Below, one piece after another: positions 63,401 through 64,000 of a stretch of 64,000 nucleotides of DNA. The stretch is from Siphlonurus alternatus (lineage: Eukaryota > Arthropoda > Insecta > Ephemeroptera > Siphlonuridae): NCBI GenBank assembly GCA_949825025.1, contig OX463780.1:47699280-47763279 (forward strand). Direction: 5' to 3'. The position numbers were made by a program, and so were the translations under genes. Within the stretch, counting starts at the first letter, position 1; the number at the start of each line of letters is the position of its first letter. The notes below the pieces were generated by a model. The model was not told the origin of the DNA, searched no databases, and saw only the letters and a program-made list of their open reading frames with translations.

Positions 63401-64000
63401 CCGCCACCGCCAAGACCAAACTTTTTTTTTTAAATCGGTCACCACTTTGTCGATGTTGTTCTTTTGTTCTAGTTTTTTTCTTTTCAATTCTTGTAAAAGT
63501 TTCTTTGTGTGTATATACATTTTAAATTTGTAAGATATTTTTTAAATGTTAAAAAAATATTTAATTGAACTTTAAAGTATTGAGAAAGGTTAATTAAGGT
63601 TAAATAAAATTTTATTTAACTACCAGCATAATTTGGTTACTTAAACAATTCTATATGTGATGAAAATACTCAGTTAATTGTAATTATTTCAATCAAAACT
63701 TGTTGCAAAGAGAAATATATAAAAAAAAAGGAAAAATTCGAAGCTATACAGAATTTCGGACTTTTTATTATTGAATTAATTCTCATCATGATACCGATCT
63801 CTGTACCAAATTAATTTTGAACCCACAAGCAACATTTCAGTTGTATTTTTCTCTCTCGAAAGACGACAGTTTTAAAATATTCACTTATATTTAATACCCG
63901 CCGTATCTAAATTAATTAAGCAATATTATTTTTAAGTTTTTGCTGATGGAGAATTGTATCTTATTATTTACTATGTCACACAGGTAAATTTTATATTCCG

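Larger units (their letters stand above)
58865..64000 (-). other. vg: vestigial upstream intron (5' part beyond window)
   Basis: No exon with a TONDU motif or Vg N-terminus is visible on the minus strand up to position 64000, so this is taken as intron. It contains a 5S-headed SINE, (AT)n and (TTTA)n tracts, a hairpin, and G+C-richer islands at 62150-62300 and 63180-63400. The small frames in it match nothing I know. Confidence 0.7.

Overview
This is an A+T-rich (roughly 70%, judged by eye) eukaryotic window with long non-coding stretches, many microsatellites, short non-autonomous DNA transposons (MITEs) and SINEs. The one gene I can name is vestigial (vg), the wing and appendage selector co-factor of Scalloped/TEAD. 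The Vg protein matches insect Vestigial closely, so the source is an arthropod, most likely an insect. I cannot name the species, and a crustacean is not excluded.

vestigial lies on the minus strand. Its large penultimate coding exon is at 58834-58244 and its 50-nt terminal coding exon is at 44001-43952, separated by a 14.2-kb intron. Both exon joins are phase 1. The spliced C-terminus reads ...YGGMAG + LEAQVQEPSKDLYWF + stop, which matches the fly Vg C-terminus in order and spacing. Upstream exons (N-terminus and the Scalloped-binding TONDU motif) are not visible and should lie beyond position 64000, so 58835-64000 is intron. Positions 1 to about 43600 are 3' flank with no protein gene that I can recognise; the short ORFs there look like chance or microsatellite reading.

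The non-coding DNA is structured. (1) Two minus-strand SINEs (8945-9240, 58905-59262) have heads resembling 5S rRNA, a plus-strand SINE (5185-5495) has a tRNA-like head, and a headless remnant lies at 44150-44230. All four share a central core. (2) There are at least twelve fold-back MITEs: three with TTAA or TTAA-like target sites (6473-6740, 7153-7490, 49825-50182), several with TA target sites, a near-identical pair (29353-29495, 40652-40792), and a four-element cluster at 28.7-30.2 kb. (3) Microsatellites include (GA)n, (CT)n, (AT)n and (TTTA)n tracts.

Regulatory candidates are inferences. The main one is a Polycomb-response-element-like cluster (Pho, Zeste and GAGA motifs) at 52298-52398 in the long vg intron, with a second Pho/YY1 site at 54973. 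Others are a perfect DR1 nuclear-receptor site (1315-1327), a DR4 site (25692-25707), an RFX X-box next to a CCAAT box (2818-2860), paired palindromic E-boxes at 17.3 and 18.4 kb, a 31-bp x 3 tandem array (42557-42649), and several G+C-richer islands that could be conserved enhancers.
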